A DNA stretch of 64,000 nt, from the NCBI RefSeq assembly GCF_014648255.1, contig NZ_BMQT01000004.1, forward strand, positions 248,001-312,000, read 5' to 3'. A program made the position numbers and the translations under genes. Every line of letters begins with the position of its first letter. The first letter of the stretch is position 1. Below are positions 44,273 through 52,651 of this stretch, piece by piece. The DNA is from Nocardioides albus (GTDB taxonomy: Bacteria > Actinomycetota > Actinomycetes > Propionibacteriales > Nocardioidaceae). The notes beneath the pieces were generated by a model that saw only the letters and a list, made by a program, of their open reading frames with translations, was not told where the DNA came from and searched no databases.

Positions 44273-45382
44273 ATGGCGCGCAAAGTCTTTCTCCACGTCG
44301 GCGCTCCGAAGACGGGCACGACGTACCTCCAGGACCGGTTGTTCCACAATCGGGTGTCCCTGGAGAAGCACGGCGTCTTCTACCCGGTCGGCGGTCAGCC
44401 CGACTTCTTCAAGCCGGCGCTCGATCTGATCGACCGGCCATGGGGCGGGATGCGGAAGACCGTCCACGGCGAGTGGGACACCCTGGTCAAACGCGTACGC
44501 CGCAGCGAGGCCGACACCATCCTGATCAGTCACCACCTCTTCGCCGGGGCCAGGCCCGACCGGGTCGAGAAGGCGATGACCGACCTCGGTGAGGGCGGCC
44601 GCACCGAGGTGCACATCGTCTACACCGCTCGTGACATCGCGCGCGTGCTGGCGGCCGAGTGGCAGGACCAGGTGCAGCGCGAGCGCAAGGTCACCTTCGC
44701 GCGCTATCTCGAGCGGATGCAGATGGCGAAGCAGTCGCGCTCGGCCGCCTGGTTCTGGCGTACGCACGGCCTGCCCGACGTCCTCAGCCGGTGGGGTCGC
44801 AACCTGCCACCGGAGCGCGTGCACCTGGTCACCGTGCCGCCCGACGGGGCGCCGAGCGAGGTGCTCTGGCGTCGGTTCTGCGAGGTCGTCGGGATCGAGG
44901 AGTCCTGGACGCCGATCGACAGCGACCGGCACAACCAGTCGCTGGGTCGCGCGGAAGCGACGCTGCTGCGCCGGCTCAACGCGCGGCTCGAGGCGCAGGA
45001 GCTCCCTCGGGAGGACTACCGCCACCTGGTCACCGACGTGATCGCCAAGCGCACCCTCGCCCACCGCGACGGTCGCGAGCGGGTCACCATGCCGCCGTCC
45101 GCCTTCGACTGGTCCGACCAGGTCGCCGAGTCGTGGATCGAGTGGGCCGAGCTCGCCAAGGTCGACATCTCCGGTGACCTCGACGACCTCCGCCCGCAGC
45201 GACCCGAGGCCGACGTCGAATGGATCGACCCGGACACGCCGCGCGCCAAGGACGTCGCCGACGCGGCGATCGACGCCCTGGTCGCTGTCGTCGTCGAGGC
45301 CGCCCGCAGCACCCCGCCCCCGCGTTCGGTCGCATCCCGCGCTGCCGGTGTGATGCGGCGGGTCAAGGGGCGACGCTCCTGA
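44273..45382 (+). CDS. Sulfotransferase-like P-loop protein
   Basis: The 369-residue protein starts with 'KVFLHVGAPKTGTTYLQDRLFHN', the 5'-phosphosulfate-binding loop of PAPS-dependent sulfotransferases. It continues with 'VHIVYTARDIARVLAAEWQD', which fits the 3'-phosphate-binding strand ('R-D-x-x-R'). A charged, Trp-containing C-terminal half ends in a basic tail 'RVKGRRS'. The acceptor is unknown. A close relative is encoded one gene further on with an unrelated gene between. The ATG is preferred over an upstream TTG. Confidence 0.78.
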   Translation: MARKVFLHVGAPKTGTTYLQDRLFHNRVSLEKHGVFYPVGGQPDFFKPALDLIDRPWGGMRKTVHGEWDTLVKRVRRSEADTILISHHLFAGARPDRVEKAMTDLGEGGRTEVHIVYTARDIARVLAAEWQDQVQRERKVTFARYLERMQMAKQSRSAAWFWRTHGLPDVLSRWGRNLPPERVHLVTVPPDGAPSEVLWRRFCEVVGIEESWTPIDSDRHNQSLGRAEATLLRRLNARLEAQELPREDYRHLVTDVIAKRTLAHRDGRERVTMPPSAFDWSDQVAESWIEWAELAKVDISGDLDDLRPQRPEADVEWIDPDTPRAKDVADAAIDALVAVVVEAARSTPPPRSVASRAAGVMRRVKGRRS

Positions 45383-46494
45383 TGCCAGCGTCCCGCGGTT
45401 GGGGGTGGGCAGCGCATCTGCGCGAGGGCGGTACGACGCCGTGGACATCCTGGTCCGAGCCCGCTGAGCCGTTCATGACCGCTCACCTGCCGGGCGCCGA
45501 GGTGCTCGAGCTGCTGCGGCGGCTCAACGCGACCGGCCCGGTGGAGCCCTCCCGCGTCGAAGCCCTGCTGCGCACGAGCCCACCTGGCCGCGGCCGCCGC
45601 GACCTGCCGCTGGTCGGGGACACCGAGATCAGGACGTACGGTCCGCTGCCCGTCGATCCGTCGACGCTGTCGTCGCGGGAGCTGCTGCGGGCGGCGAGCG
45701 TGCTGCTGGCCGAGGACCTGCTCGACACCGCGGAGACCGTGCCGGTGCGGCGTCGGTGGTGGCCGCGCCGACGGACGAGGTCGACGAAGGAGCAGCAGAG
45801 CTTCCCCTATCGTCTGGTCGGGTCGCCGTGGCTCACGCTGCCCATCCGCGAGGAGCTGGAGCGGCAGGGCAGGCTGCCCGGTGGCGATGGCTACACCGTC
45901 TACGTCCTCGGTGGTCCGCTGGACGAGGTCGCCGCCGGGGCATGGAAGTTCCGCACCTTCACCAACCGGGTCAACCCCTGGCACATCTGGATACGCGACG
46001 CCCAGTGGCGCGGCTGGTTCGGTCCCCGCGCCGACCTGCCCCGGATCGCTCGCTGGTGGGCGGATCGAGTCGGGAAGGACCGGGTCGAGATCGTCACCGA
46101 CCCCGCTCTGCTGCCCGGCCTCCTCGGCGTCGACAGTCTGCCGGGCCCCTGGGCGATCTCGGCCGAGGCGAACGAGGTCGCGCGGGTGATCGGCCAGGTT
46201 CTCTGCGTACGAACCGAGCTCGAGGCTCAGCGGAAGCTGCTCATCGACGAGCTGCGACCGCGGTTGGAGAAGCTCGAGCCCCTCCATCCGGGGGCTCGGG
46301 AGGTCGGCGTCCCGGCAGAAAGTTTTGCCTGGGTCGAAACACAGGCGCGGGCCCAACGTGATGCGCTGGTGGAAGCCGGATACGCTCTCCACGGAGATCC
46401 TGACCGGCTGCTCCCCTCCGGGACGGCGACTCAGGGTCCCGACGAGCGCCGGGCGCTGGCGCTCGCGTTGTCATTGCTGGCGGGGCGTCCTTAG
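45382..46494 (+). CDS. Unknown protein between two sulfotransferase-like genes
   Basis: A 370-residue soluble protein. The ATG overlaps the previous stop by one base (TGATG), with AGGGG upstream, so it is translationally coupled. Visible features are an Arg-rich stretch ('RRRWWPRRRTRSTKEQQ'), a Trp-rich core ('NPWHIWIRDAQWRGWFGPRAD') and a helical C-terminal 130 residues with coiled-coil character ('ELEAQRKLLIDELRPRLEKLE'). No known domain is recognised. Its place inside the pair suggests it provides or recognises the acceptor of the sulfotransferase-like enzymes. Confidence 0.7.
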   Translation: MPASRGWGWAAHLREGGTTPWTSWSEPAEPFMTAHLPGAEVLELLRRLNATGPVEPSRVEALLRTSPPGRGRRDLPLVGDTEIRTYGPLPVDPSTLSSRELLRAASVLLAEDLLDTAETVPVRRRWWPRRRTRSTKEQQSFPYRLVGSPWLTLPIREELERQGRLPGGDGYTVYVLGGPLDEVAAGAWKFRTFTNRVNPWHIWIRDAQWRGWFGPRADLPRIARWWADRVGKDRVEIVTDPALLPGLLGVDSLPGPWAISAEANEVARVIGQVLCVRTELEAQRKLLIDELRPRLEKLEPLHPGAREVGVPAESFAWVETQARAQRDALVEAGYALHGDPDRLLPSGTATQGPDERRALALALSLLAGRP

Positions 46495-46506
46495 AGGAGT
46501 AGAACG

Positions 46507-47703
46507 TTGGAGACTGGGCGGCGCGTGCTGCTTCATGTCGGCACCCCGAAGACGGGCACGTCCTATCTTCAAGATGTTCTCTTCCACAACCGGGAGACCC
46601 TCGCCGAGCAGGGCGTCCACTACTTCGCCGACCGCTTCGACGCCCACTTCCTGGCGGCCCTCGACCTGATGGACCTGCCCTGGGGCGGCATCGAGGAAGA
46701 GGCGACCGGCACCTGGGACGCACTCGCCGAGAAGGTGCGCGCCGTCGAGAACGGCACCGTGATCATCTCCCACGAGATCCTGGCGAGCGCCTCCTGGCAG
46801 CAGGCCAAGCACGCCCTCGACTCGCTGGGCGACTCCGAGATCCACATCATGCTCTCCGCGCGCGACCTGGCCCGGCAGATCCCGGCCGAGTGGCAGGAGA
46901 ACGTCAAGCACCGCTCCGTGGTGACCTACTCGGAGTTCCTCGAGGAGATCCGCGACCTCGATCGTGCGGGACGGATCGGATCGTGGTTCTGGGGCGTCCA
47001 GGAGCTGCCCGACATCCTCGACCGGTGGACCCAGGGCATCGCGCCCGAGCGCGTCCACCTGATCACCGTGCCGCCGCCGGGTTCGCCGTCGACGCTGCTG
47101 TGGGAGCGGTTCTCGACCGCCTTCGGTCTCGACGACCTGACCATCGACTTCGAGGGGATCGACCGCGGCAACCCGTCCCTCGGGGTGCCCGAGGCCGCCC
47201 TGCTGCGCGAGATCAACCTGGCGGTCGTGCCGGTCCTCGAGCCGGCCGACTACCGGCCGTTCGTACGCGAGTTCCTGGCCCACCGCACGCTGGCCAAGCG
47301 CCGTGACTCCGCGCGCCTGGCGCTCTCGCCTTCGATCCTGCCGTGGGTCGAGTCGCTCTCCGAGAGCTGGGTCGAGGCGCTGACCGGACGTGGCTACGAC
47401 GTGGTCGGCGGGCTGGAGGAGCTGCTGGTTCCTGCCGATCTCGCGGGCAAGCCGTTCGTCGACCCCGACACGATCTCCTCACGCGAGGTGCTCGACGCCG
47501 GGGTCGCCACCATCGAGGCCCTGCTCCAGGAGGCCATCCGGCTGCGCAAGTCCGAGGCCCGGCTGGAGGACGAGGTCGTCGAGCTGCGCGCCGAGCTCGA
47601 GCACACCCGGTCACTGGTGCCGAAGCAGCGGGCTCGCGAGGGGCTCGAGCGGCGCTGGTGGGGCCGGGCGGTGCTGAGGCTCTACCGCCTGGTGCGCCGC
47701 TAG
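46507..47703 (+). CDS. Sulfotransferase-like P-loop protein (second copy)
   Basis: The 398-residue paralogue of the gene two positions upstream has 'RVLLHVGTPKTGTSYLQDVLFHN', 'IHIMLSARDLARQIPAEWQENV' and the shared 'RVHLITVPPPGSP' segment. It adds a C-terminal coiled coil ('RLRKSEARLEDEVVELRAELEHT') and basic tail. The TTG start is well supported by AGGAG seven bases before it. Its stop shares the bases CTAG with the stop of the convergent kinase-like gene. Confidence 0.78.
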   Translation: METGRRVLLHVGTPKTGTSYLQDVLFHNRETLAEQGVHYFADRFDAHFLAALDLMDLPWGGIEEEATGTWDALAEKVRAVENGTVIISHEILASASWQQAKHALDSLGDSEIHIMLSARDLARQIPAEWQENVKHRSVVTYSEFLEEIRDLDRAGRIGSWFWGVQELPDILDRWTQGIAPERVHLITVPPPGSPSTLLWERFSTAFGLDDLTIDFEGIDRGNPSLGVPEAALLREINLAVVPVLEPADYRPFVREFLAHRTLAKRRDSARLALSPSILPWVESLSESWVEALTGRGYDVVGGLEELLVPADLAGKPFVDPDTISSREVLDAGVATIEALLQEAIRLRKSEARLEDEVVELRAELEHTRSLVPKQRAREGLERRWWGRAVLRLYRLVRR

Positions 47704-48311
47704 GCCACCAGGAGCGTCTCGAGCCGACCGCCGGCGCGGGCGCGGTCGACCACGTGGACCCGGTCCCAGGGGCCGTCGGTGCCTCCGAAGGCCGCTACGC
47801 CCACCAGCCGCGGCTGATCGTCGGTCCACCGGTGCCAGTGGCGGTCGAACGACGTCGAGCGCACCATTCGCCCGCGTGCCTGCTGGCCGTCGATCGCCAC
47901 AGCGCGAGGCACATCGATCATGACCAGCGACGTACGCCAGCCGCGGGCCCGGGCGATCCGCCCGAGCAACGCGCGGCGGCGGGCCCGGGTGGCGGGGTCG
48001 TGGACGAGGATCGTACGCCGCTCGCGGGTCGGGCCGAGCAGGACGAGCACCAAGGTCGCGAGCGCATGCCACAGGTGCACGACCGGCCGGTAGAGACGGT
48101 AGGGAATCCGCGGCGCCCGTGCCGCGAGCCAGCGTGCGGAGGTCTCGGGATCGAGGGTGTGTACCGCCGGGTTCCGCTCAGCGACCTGTCGGATCAGCGT
48201 GCTCTTGCCGGCGCCGGGCACGCCGCCCAGAAGGAGCAGATGTGGCCTCTCCCCAACCCCTGCTGGGGGGCAGGCGGGGGTGGCGGGGGTGAGGCTCGCA
48301 TCGGGGGTCAT
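47700..48311 (-). CDS. Small P-loop kinase/ATPase-like protein (AAA_33 type)
   Basis: 203 residues with Walker A 'LLLGGVPGAGKST' near residue 30, a hydrophobic helix around residues 75-93 ('VVHLWHALATLVLVLLG'), 'RTILVHDPATRARRRALL' and 'VMIDVPRAVAIDGQQARGR'. This is the order seen in zeta-toxin/AAA_33-like small-molecule kinases. No antitoxin-like gene is adjacent, so a toxin role is not supported. It converges on the sulfotransferase-like gene with overlapping stops. Confidence 0.75.
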   Translation of the reverse strand: MTPDASLTPATPACPPAGVGERPHLLLLGGVPGAGKSTLIRQVAERNPAVHTLDPETSARWLAARAPRIPYRLYRPVVHLWHALATLVLVLLGPTRERRTILVHDPATRARRRALLGRIARARGWRTSLVMIDVPRAVAIDGQQARGRMVRSTSFDRHWHRWTDDQPRLVGVAAFGGTDGPWDRVHVVDRARAGGRLETLLVA

Positions 48312-48398
48312 CTGCTGCTCCTCCTGAGCGGACTACATCAGTGTGAAGTCCGGTATTCGGAGGAACGTGTGAGGAACCTGTGTGGTTCCTGTGAGGCC

Positions 48399-49097
48399 TC
48401 AGCCTTCTTCGGCGCGCCGCGGCAGCAGCTCGCGTGAGGCGTAGCGGCCGATCTGGTAGGTCATCCATCCGTCGGCGCCGCCGCCGACGACGCCGCCGAG
48501 GATCGGCACCCGCTTGGCAGCCATCGAGATCATGCCCCTGCCGGTCACCCGGCTGAGCAGCTCCTGGGCCACCTCGCTGGCGACCTTGTTGTCGATCGCG
48601 CGATCATAGGTCGGGGCAGTCGCGATCGCCATCGGCGGCGCCGGGATCTTCTTGGCCTGGATCTGCTTGCCGACCTTCTCCTCGCTCAGGAGGGTGAGCA
48701 GGATGGCGTTGCGTACGCGGGGGTCGGTCAGGTCGTAGCCGCGAAGGTGAGCGATCACGGCCACCATGCGGCACTGGATGATCGCGATGCCGGTGATGTT
48801 GGCAGGGAGGGTCACCGCCTGGGTGACCAGACCACCGATGTTGGTCGCGAAACCACCCACGCCGGCCATCCGTACGTGGTTGTCGATGGCATGCTTCACG
48901 GCCGCCTCGATGTCGTTGTCGTGCTTCTCCAAGTGCTTCTCGGCGGCCGCCGCCGCTCCCGGGAGCGGACCGATGCCCGCGATCGCGTGGTGCAGCGCCT
49001 GCCGGACCACCGTGGTGGTCACGCCCGGGGCGGAGTCGATGACCTTGGGTGCGAGCCGGCCAGCCGCACTGGTGAGCACTGACTTGGGACCGATCAT
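48399..49097 (-). CDS. EcsC-family protein
   Basis: The 232-residue protein has the EcsC-type hydrophobic glycine/alanine-rich middle ('GVGGFATNIGGLVTQAVTLPANITGIAIIQCRMVAVIAHLRGYDL') and a second hydrophobic segment near the end ('MAAKRVPILGGVVGGGADGWM'). Members are membrane-associated, of unknown biochemical role. The ATG giving 'MIGPKSVLTS' is used. It is divergent from aat, with only 56 bases between them for both promoters. Confidence 0.82.
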   Translation of the reverse strand: MIGPKSVLTSAAGRLAPKVIDSAPGVTTTVVRQALHHAIAGIGPLPGAAAAAEKHLEKHDNDIEAAVKHAIDNHVRMAGVGGFATNIGGLVTQAVTLPANITGIAIIQCRMVAVIAHLRGYDLTDPRVRNAILLTLLSEEKVGKQIQAKKIPAPPMAIATAPTYDRAIDNKVASEVAQELLSRVTGRGMISMAAKRVPILGGVVGGGADGWMTYQIGRYASRELLPRRAEEG

Positions 49098-49153
49098 GAG
49101 CAAATCTTAAGCGTGTGGTGGTTGGGGCTGGCGCGGGGCGATAACGTTTCGTC

Positions 49154-49888
49154 GTGGCGAATCTTCGGGGTCCGATCGAACCGGAGCCGTCGCCGTGGGC
49201 TTTTGCGGACCTTCGGGACCCAGGAGAGGGCGCCGGTGATGGGGCTGACCTGGACGATCTGGTGGGGATGGGCGCGGACGTCGCGCCAGGCACCCTGCTG
49301 GCTGCCTACCGTCACGGGATCTTCCCCATGCCCGGGGAGTCCCCCCGAGATCCGATGATGTGGTTCTCCCCGGTGAGGCGTGGCGTACTCCCCTTGGACG
49401 GGCTCGTGGTCTCGCGGTCCCTGCGTCGGTCGGTGCGGGACTTCGAGATCCGGGTCGACACCAGCTTCGACGAGGTGGTGGCCTCGTGTGCCGACCCGCG
49501 CCGGCCGCACGGCTGGATCGACAAGCGGATCCGCCGGGCGTACGGGAACCTGCATCGGCTGGGCTGGGCGCACTCGGTCGAGGCCTGGCAGGACGACCGT
49601 CTGGTCGGCGGGCTCTATGGAGTCGCCATCGGCGGGCTCTTCGCCGGGGAGTCGATGTTCCACCGCGTCCGCGACGCGTCGAAGGTGGCCCTGGTCGGTC
49701 TGGTCTCCGCGCTCCGCGAGGCGGGCTCGATCGACCAGCGGATCCTGGACGTGCAGTGGCGCACCGACCATCTCGCCTCGCTCGGCGTCGTCGAGATGGC
49801 TCGCAACGACTATCTCGACCGCCTGGAGAAGGCGCTCAGACTGCCGCTCCCGGAGGTGTTCGGCGGTCCGTCGAACCAGCTGCTCTAG
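49154..49888 (+). CDS. aat: Leucyl/phenylalanyl-tRNA--protein transferase
   Basis: The 244-residue enzyme adds Leu or Phe from tRNA to N-terminal Arg/Lys of proteins, marking them for ClpAP/ClpS degradation. Family landmarks are 'AYRHGIFPMP', 'MMWFSPVRRGVLPLDG', 'GWIDKRIRRAYGNLHRLGWAHSVEAW', 'LVGGLYGVAIGGLFAGESMFHR' and 'LDVQWRTDHLASLGVVEM'. The GTG start lacks a clear ribosome-binding site. The gene runs convergently into the rhodanese gene, overlapping by four bases. Confidence 0.95.
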   Translation: MANLRGPIEPEPSPWAFADLRDPGEGAGDGADLDDLVGMGADVAPGTLLAAYRHGIFPMPGESPRDPMMWFSPVRRGVLPLDGLVVSRSLRRSVRDFEIRVDTSFDEVVASCADPRRPHGWIDKRIRRAYGNLHRLGWAHSVEAWQDDRLVGGLYGVAIGGLFAGESMFHRVRDASKVALVGLVSALREAGSIDQRILDVQWRTDHLASLGVVEMARNDYLDRLEKALRLPLPEVFGGPSNQLL

Positions 49889-50211
49889 AGGACGTACGCC
49901 TCGGAGCCGGTCTCGCTGACCATCGGCCGCCCGGCGGCGGCCCAGTCGAGCATGCCGCCGGCGAGGTTGACGACCTCGAAGCCCTGCTGGGCGAGGTAGT
50001 TGACCGCCTGGGCGCTGCGTCCGCCGACCTTGCAGACCACCAGGGTCTGGCCCTCGGGGAGGTCGCCGAGGCGCACCGGGAGCTCCTGGAGCGGGATGTG
50101 GGTCGCACCCTCGATGTGCCCCGCGGCCCACTCGTCGTCCTCGCGGACATCGAGGACGGCCACGGGCAGAGGATCCGGCACTCCGGTGATCTCGACGGTG
50201 GGGATGGTCAC
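49885..50211 (-). CDS. Rhodanese-like sulfurtransferase (single domain)
   Basis: 108 residues forming one rhodanese domain: 'VAVLDVREDDEWAAGHIEGATHIP' and the active-site loop 'VVCKVGGRSA' with persulfide Cys C60. It probably transfers sulfane sulfur to an unknown acceptor. It follows the DNA glycosylase gene in the same direction with a nine-base gap, so the two may be co-transcribed. Confidence 0.92.
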   Translation of the reverse strand: MTIPTVEITGVPDPLPVAVLDVREDDEWAAGHIEGATHIPLQELPVRLGDLPEGQTLVVCKVGGRSAQAVNYLAQQGFEVVNLAGGMLDWAAAGRPMVSETGSEAYVL

Positions 50212-50220
50212 CTGTCAAGA

Positions 50221-51084
50221 CTACTTGAGGAGCCTGGACATCCGGCGATCGGCCAGTGGCTTCCCGCCGGTCTGACACCGGGGGCAGTATTGGAGGCTCG
50301 AGTCGGCGAAGCTGACCTCGAGGATCGTGTCGCCGCAGGTCGGGCACTTCTTTCCCGCCTTGCCGTGCACGGCGAGGTTGGTCTTCTTCTCGCCCTTGAG
50401 CTCGCTCATCGCCAGTCCGGAGTCGCGCTCGACGGCGTCCTTCAGGGTGGCGCGGAGGGCTGTGTAGAGACTCTCCGACTCCTCGTCGGTCATCTCGGCC
50501 GGCTTGAACGGCGACATCTTGGCCGCCCACAGGATCTCGTCGGAGTAGGCGTTGCCGATGCCGGCGATGATCGACTGCATCCGCAGGACGCCCTTGATCT
50601 GCTTGCGGCCCTGGCCGGCGAGGATCTCGCGGAAGCGGGCGAGGGTGAAGTCGTAGGCGAGCGGGTCGGGGCCCAGCGAGGCGACCCCCGGGACGTCCTG
50701 CGGGTCGTGGACGACGTAGAGCGCCAGGCGCTTCTTGGTGCCGCCCTCGGTGATGTCCAGCCCGGTGTCGTCGTCGAGGACGACCCGGATCGCGAGGCCG
50801 CTCTTGGAGCCCGGGCGCGGTGGTGTCGCCGGGAGCTCGTCGCGCCACCGGATCCACCCGCCACGGGCCAGATGCAGCACGAGATGGACCCCGCTGGCCT
50901 CGATGTCGATGAACTTGCCGTGGCGGGTCACGTTGTCGACCAGCGTGCCCTCGACCGCGGACAGCGGCGGATCGTACGTCTTCAGGGCGCTGAACTGCGC
51001 GACGTGCACCTTCGTGATCGCGCGGCCGTCGAGGCGCCCGCGCAGGTCCTCGGCGAGCGCTTCCACCTCGGGGAGTTCCGGCAT
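50221..51084 (-). CDS. Fpg/Nei-family DNA glycosylase/AP lyase
   Basis: The 287-residue base-excision repair enzyme has N-terminal 'MPELPEVE' with catalytic Pro2 and Glu3, helix-two-turn-helix 'IAGIGNAYSDEILWAA' and a C-terminal zinc finger 'CPTCGDTILEVSFADSSLQYCPRC'. It excises oxidised bases and nicks the AP site. A perfect LexA-type box lies 54 bases upstream of its start, which suggests SOS induction; this is unusual for this family and worth testing. Confidence 0.93.
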   Translation of the reverse strand: MPELPEVEALAEDLRGRLDGRAITKVHVAQFSALKTYDPPLSAVEGTLVDNVTRHGKFIDIEASGVHLVLHLARGGWIRWRDELPATPPRPGSKSGLAIRVVLDDDTGLDITEGGTKKRLALYVVHDPQDVPGVASLGPDPLAYDFTLARFREILAGQGRKQIKGVLRMQSIIAGIGNAYSDEILWAAKMSPFKPAEMTDEESESLYTALRATLKDAVERDSGLAMSELKGEKKTNLAVHGKAGKKCPTCGDTILEVSFADSSLQYCPRCQTGGKPLADRRMSRLLK

Positions 51085-51137
51085 GTTCGCGAGTCTAGAT
51101 CGTCACGCTTGCGAAGGGGATGGAAATCCCGCTATCA

Positions 51138-51153
51138 TCGAACACACGTTCGA
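51138..51153. promoter_or_regulatory. Perfect LexA-type (SOS) box
   Basis: TCGAAC-ACAC-GTTCGA matches the actinobacterial/Bacillus-type LexA operator CGAAC-N4-GTTCG with full symmetry. It sits in the divergent gap between the Fpg/Nei gene and the ATPase gene. Confidence 0.75.
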
Positions 51154-51179
51154 GGGTAGCGATCGATCGGAGAGTCTGC

Positions 51180-51207
51180 GCCTTTCTAGGATGAATCCTA
51201 GAAAGGC
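51180..51207. promoter_or_regulatory. Perfect 13-base-arm inverted repeat
   Basis: GCCTTTCTAGGAT, centre GA, then ATCCTAGAAAGGC. There is no mismatch and no T-tract. A loop of two bases argues against a simple terminator and for a dimeric protein-binding site. It lies 27 bases from the LexA-type box and 82 bases before the ATPase start. Confidence 0.6.
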
Positions 51208-51289
51208 AGATAGAGACCTACGCTCGTGAAAGATGTGGCTCGCTAGCGAAATCTAAGACGTGTCCTATAGATGTGGATATCGTCTGATC

Positions 51290-52486
51290 ATGGACCCCAT
51301 CCGCAATCCGTACGCTCCCGGAGCGGGCCAACGGCCCCCCGAGCTCGCTGGCCGGAACGAGCAGCTCGGGCAGTTCGACGTCGTGCTGGAGCGGGTGGCG
51401 CGGGGTCGTCCGGAGCGGTCGCTGGTGCTCACCGGGCTCCGTGGCGTCGGCAAGACGGTGCTGCTCAACACCCTGCGGTCCGCGGCCGTCCGTAAGGGCT
51501 GGGGCACCGGGAAGATGGAGGCGCGTCCCGACCAGTCGCTGCGCCGCCCGTTGTCGAGCGCGCTGCACCAGGCCGTACGCGAGCTGGGGCATCCGAGCGC
51601 CGACGACGTCGACCACGTGCTCGGTGTGATCCGTTCGTTCGCTCAGCGGGAGGCCGGGCCCAACGCCAAGCTGCGCGAGCAGTGGTCGCCGGGTATCGAG
51701 GCGCCGGCGGTTCGGGGACGTGCGGACTCCGGAGACATCGAGATCGACCTGGTCGAGCTGCTCACCGACGTCGGTGGACTCGCTGCAGACGTCGGCAAGG
51801 GAGTCGGGGTCTTCATCGACGAGATGCAGGACCTCGGCCCCGACGACATCTCGGCGATGTGCGCGGCCTGTCACGAGATCAGCCAGTCGGGGCTCCCGGT
51901 GATCGTCGTCGGCGCCGGCCTGCCGCATCTGCCGGCCGTGCTCTCGGCGAGCAAGTCCTACTCCGAGCGGCTCTTCTCCTATCAGCGCATCGACCGTCTC
52001 GAGCGGGAGGCTGCCGACCGCGCCCTCGCCGCTCCCGCGGGCGAGGAGGAGGCCGAGTTCGAGCCCGCCGCCCTGGACGAGATGTACGCCGCCACCGGCG
52101 GCTACCCCTACTTCATCCAGGCCTACGGCAAGACCGTGTGGGACCAGGCGCCGCGCTCCCCGATCACCGAGGAGGACGTGAAGGTCGCCGCTCCCGAGGC
52201 CGAGCGCGAGCTGGCGGTCGGCTTCTTCGGCTCCCGCTACGAGCGCGCCACCCCCGCCGAGCGGGACTATCTGCGCGCGATGGCCGACGCCGCCGTCGAG
52301 CTCGGCGCCGACGACATCGGCACCGTCGCCACCGCCGACGTCGCCGCGTTCCTCAACAAGAAGCCGCAGTCGCTCTCGCCCGCGCGGGACGCATTGATGA
52401 AGAAGGGCCTCATCTACTCCGGTGAACGCGGCCGGATCGCGTTCACCGTCCCCCACTTCGGGCGCTACCTGCGCCAGCAGGGCTGA
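51290..52486 (+). CDS. AAA-type ATP-binding protein (AAA_16/STAND-like)
   Basis: The 398-residue protein opens 'MDPIRNPYAPGAGQRPPELAGR'. Walker A is 'LTGLRGVGKT', Walker B 'VFIDEMQDL', sensor region 'GLPVIVVGAGLPHL' and arginine-finger-like 'SYSERLFSYQRIDRL'. A C-terminal winged-helix-like part ends 'GLIYSGERGRIAFTVPHFGRYL'. The architecture resembles Orc1/Cdc6-like or MalT-type ATPases with a DNA-binding tail. Function is unknown; proximity to a LexA box suggests checking for a DNA-damage role. Confidence 0.82.
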   Translation: MDPIRNPYAPGAGQRPPELAGRNEQLGQFDVVLERVARGRPERSLVLTGLRGVGKTVLLNTLRSAAVRKGWGTGKMEARPDQSLRRPLSSALHQAVRELGHPSADDVDHVLGVIRSFAQREAGPNAKLREQWSPGIEAPAVRGRADSGDIEIDLVELLTDVGGLAADVGKGVGVFIDEMQDLGPDDISAMCAACHEISQSGLPVIVVGAGLPHLPAVLSASKSYSERLFSYQRIDRLEREAADRALAAPAGEEEAEFEPAALDEMYAATGGYPYFIQAYGKTVWDQAPRSPITEEDVKVAAPEAERELAVGFFGSRYERATPAERDYLRAMADAAVELGADDIGTVATADVAAFLNKKPQSLSPARDALMKKGLIYSGERGRIAFTVPHFGRYLRQQG

Positions 52487-52612
52487 CTGCCGGTACCTGA
52501 CGCGTACGCCGACCTTCCGTCGGTCTGTCGCCACGTCGTTCAGTGGGCGGGCCGTTGAATCCTGGCCGCTCGAGGTGCACTTGACCTTGGGACGTGATCG
52601 CCATCACTATAC

Positions 52613-52625
52613 AACCTATAGGCTA
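52613..52625. promoter_or_regulatory. Candidate GntR operator before tctC
   Basis: AACCTATAGGCTA, with palindromic core CCTATAGG, lies 27 bases before the tctC start. The identical 13 bases occur in reverse orientation before the aconitase-family gene. Confidence 0.6.
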
Positions 52626-52651
52626 TGTGGAGCGATCGATGAGGAGTACCC

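Noticed and set aside
47700..48311. Zeta-toxin of a toxin-antitoxin system
   Set aside because: A P-loop is present but no antitoxin-like gene is adjacent and a hydrophobic helix interrupts the typical fold.
51191..51229. 12-codon ORF starting inside the 13-base inverted repeat
   Set aside because: Too short to support, and its start is explained by the palindrome sequence itself.
51264..51270. CCTATAG before the ATPase gene as a third GntR site
   Set aside because: Only seven core bases match and the symmetric last G and the flanks are missing; chance occurrence is likely.
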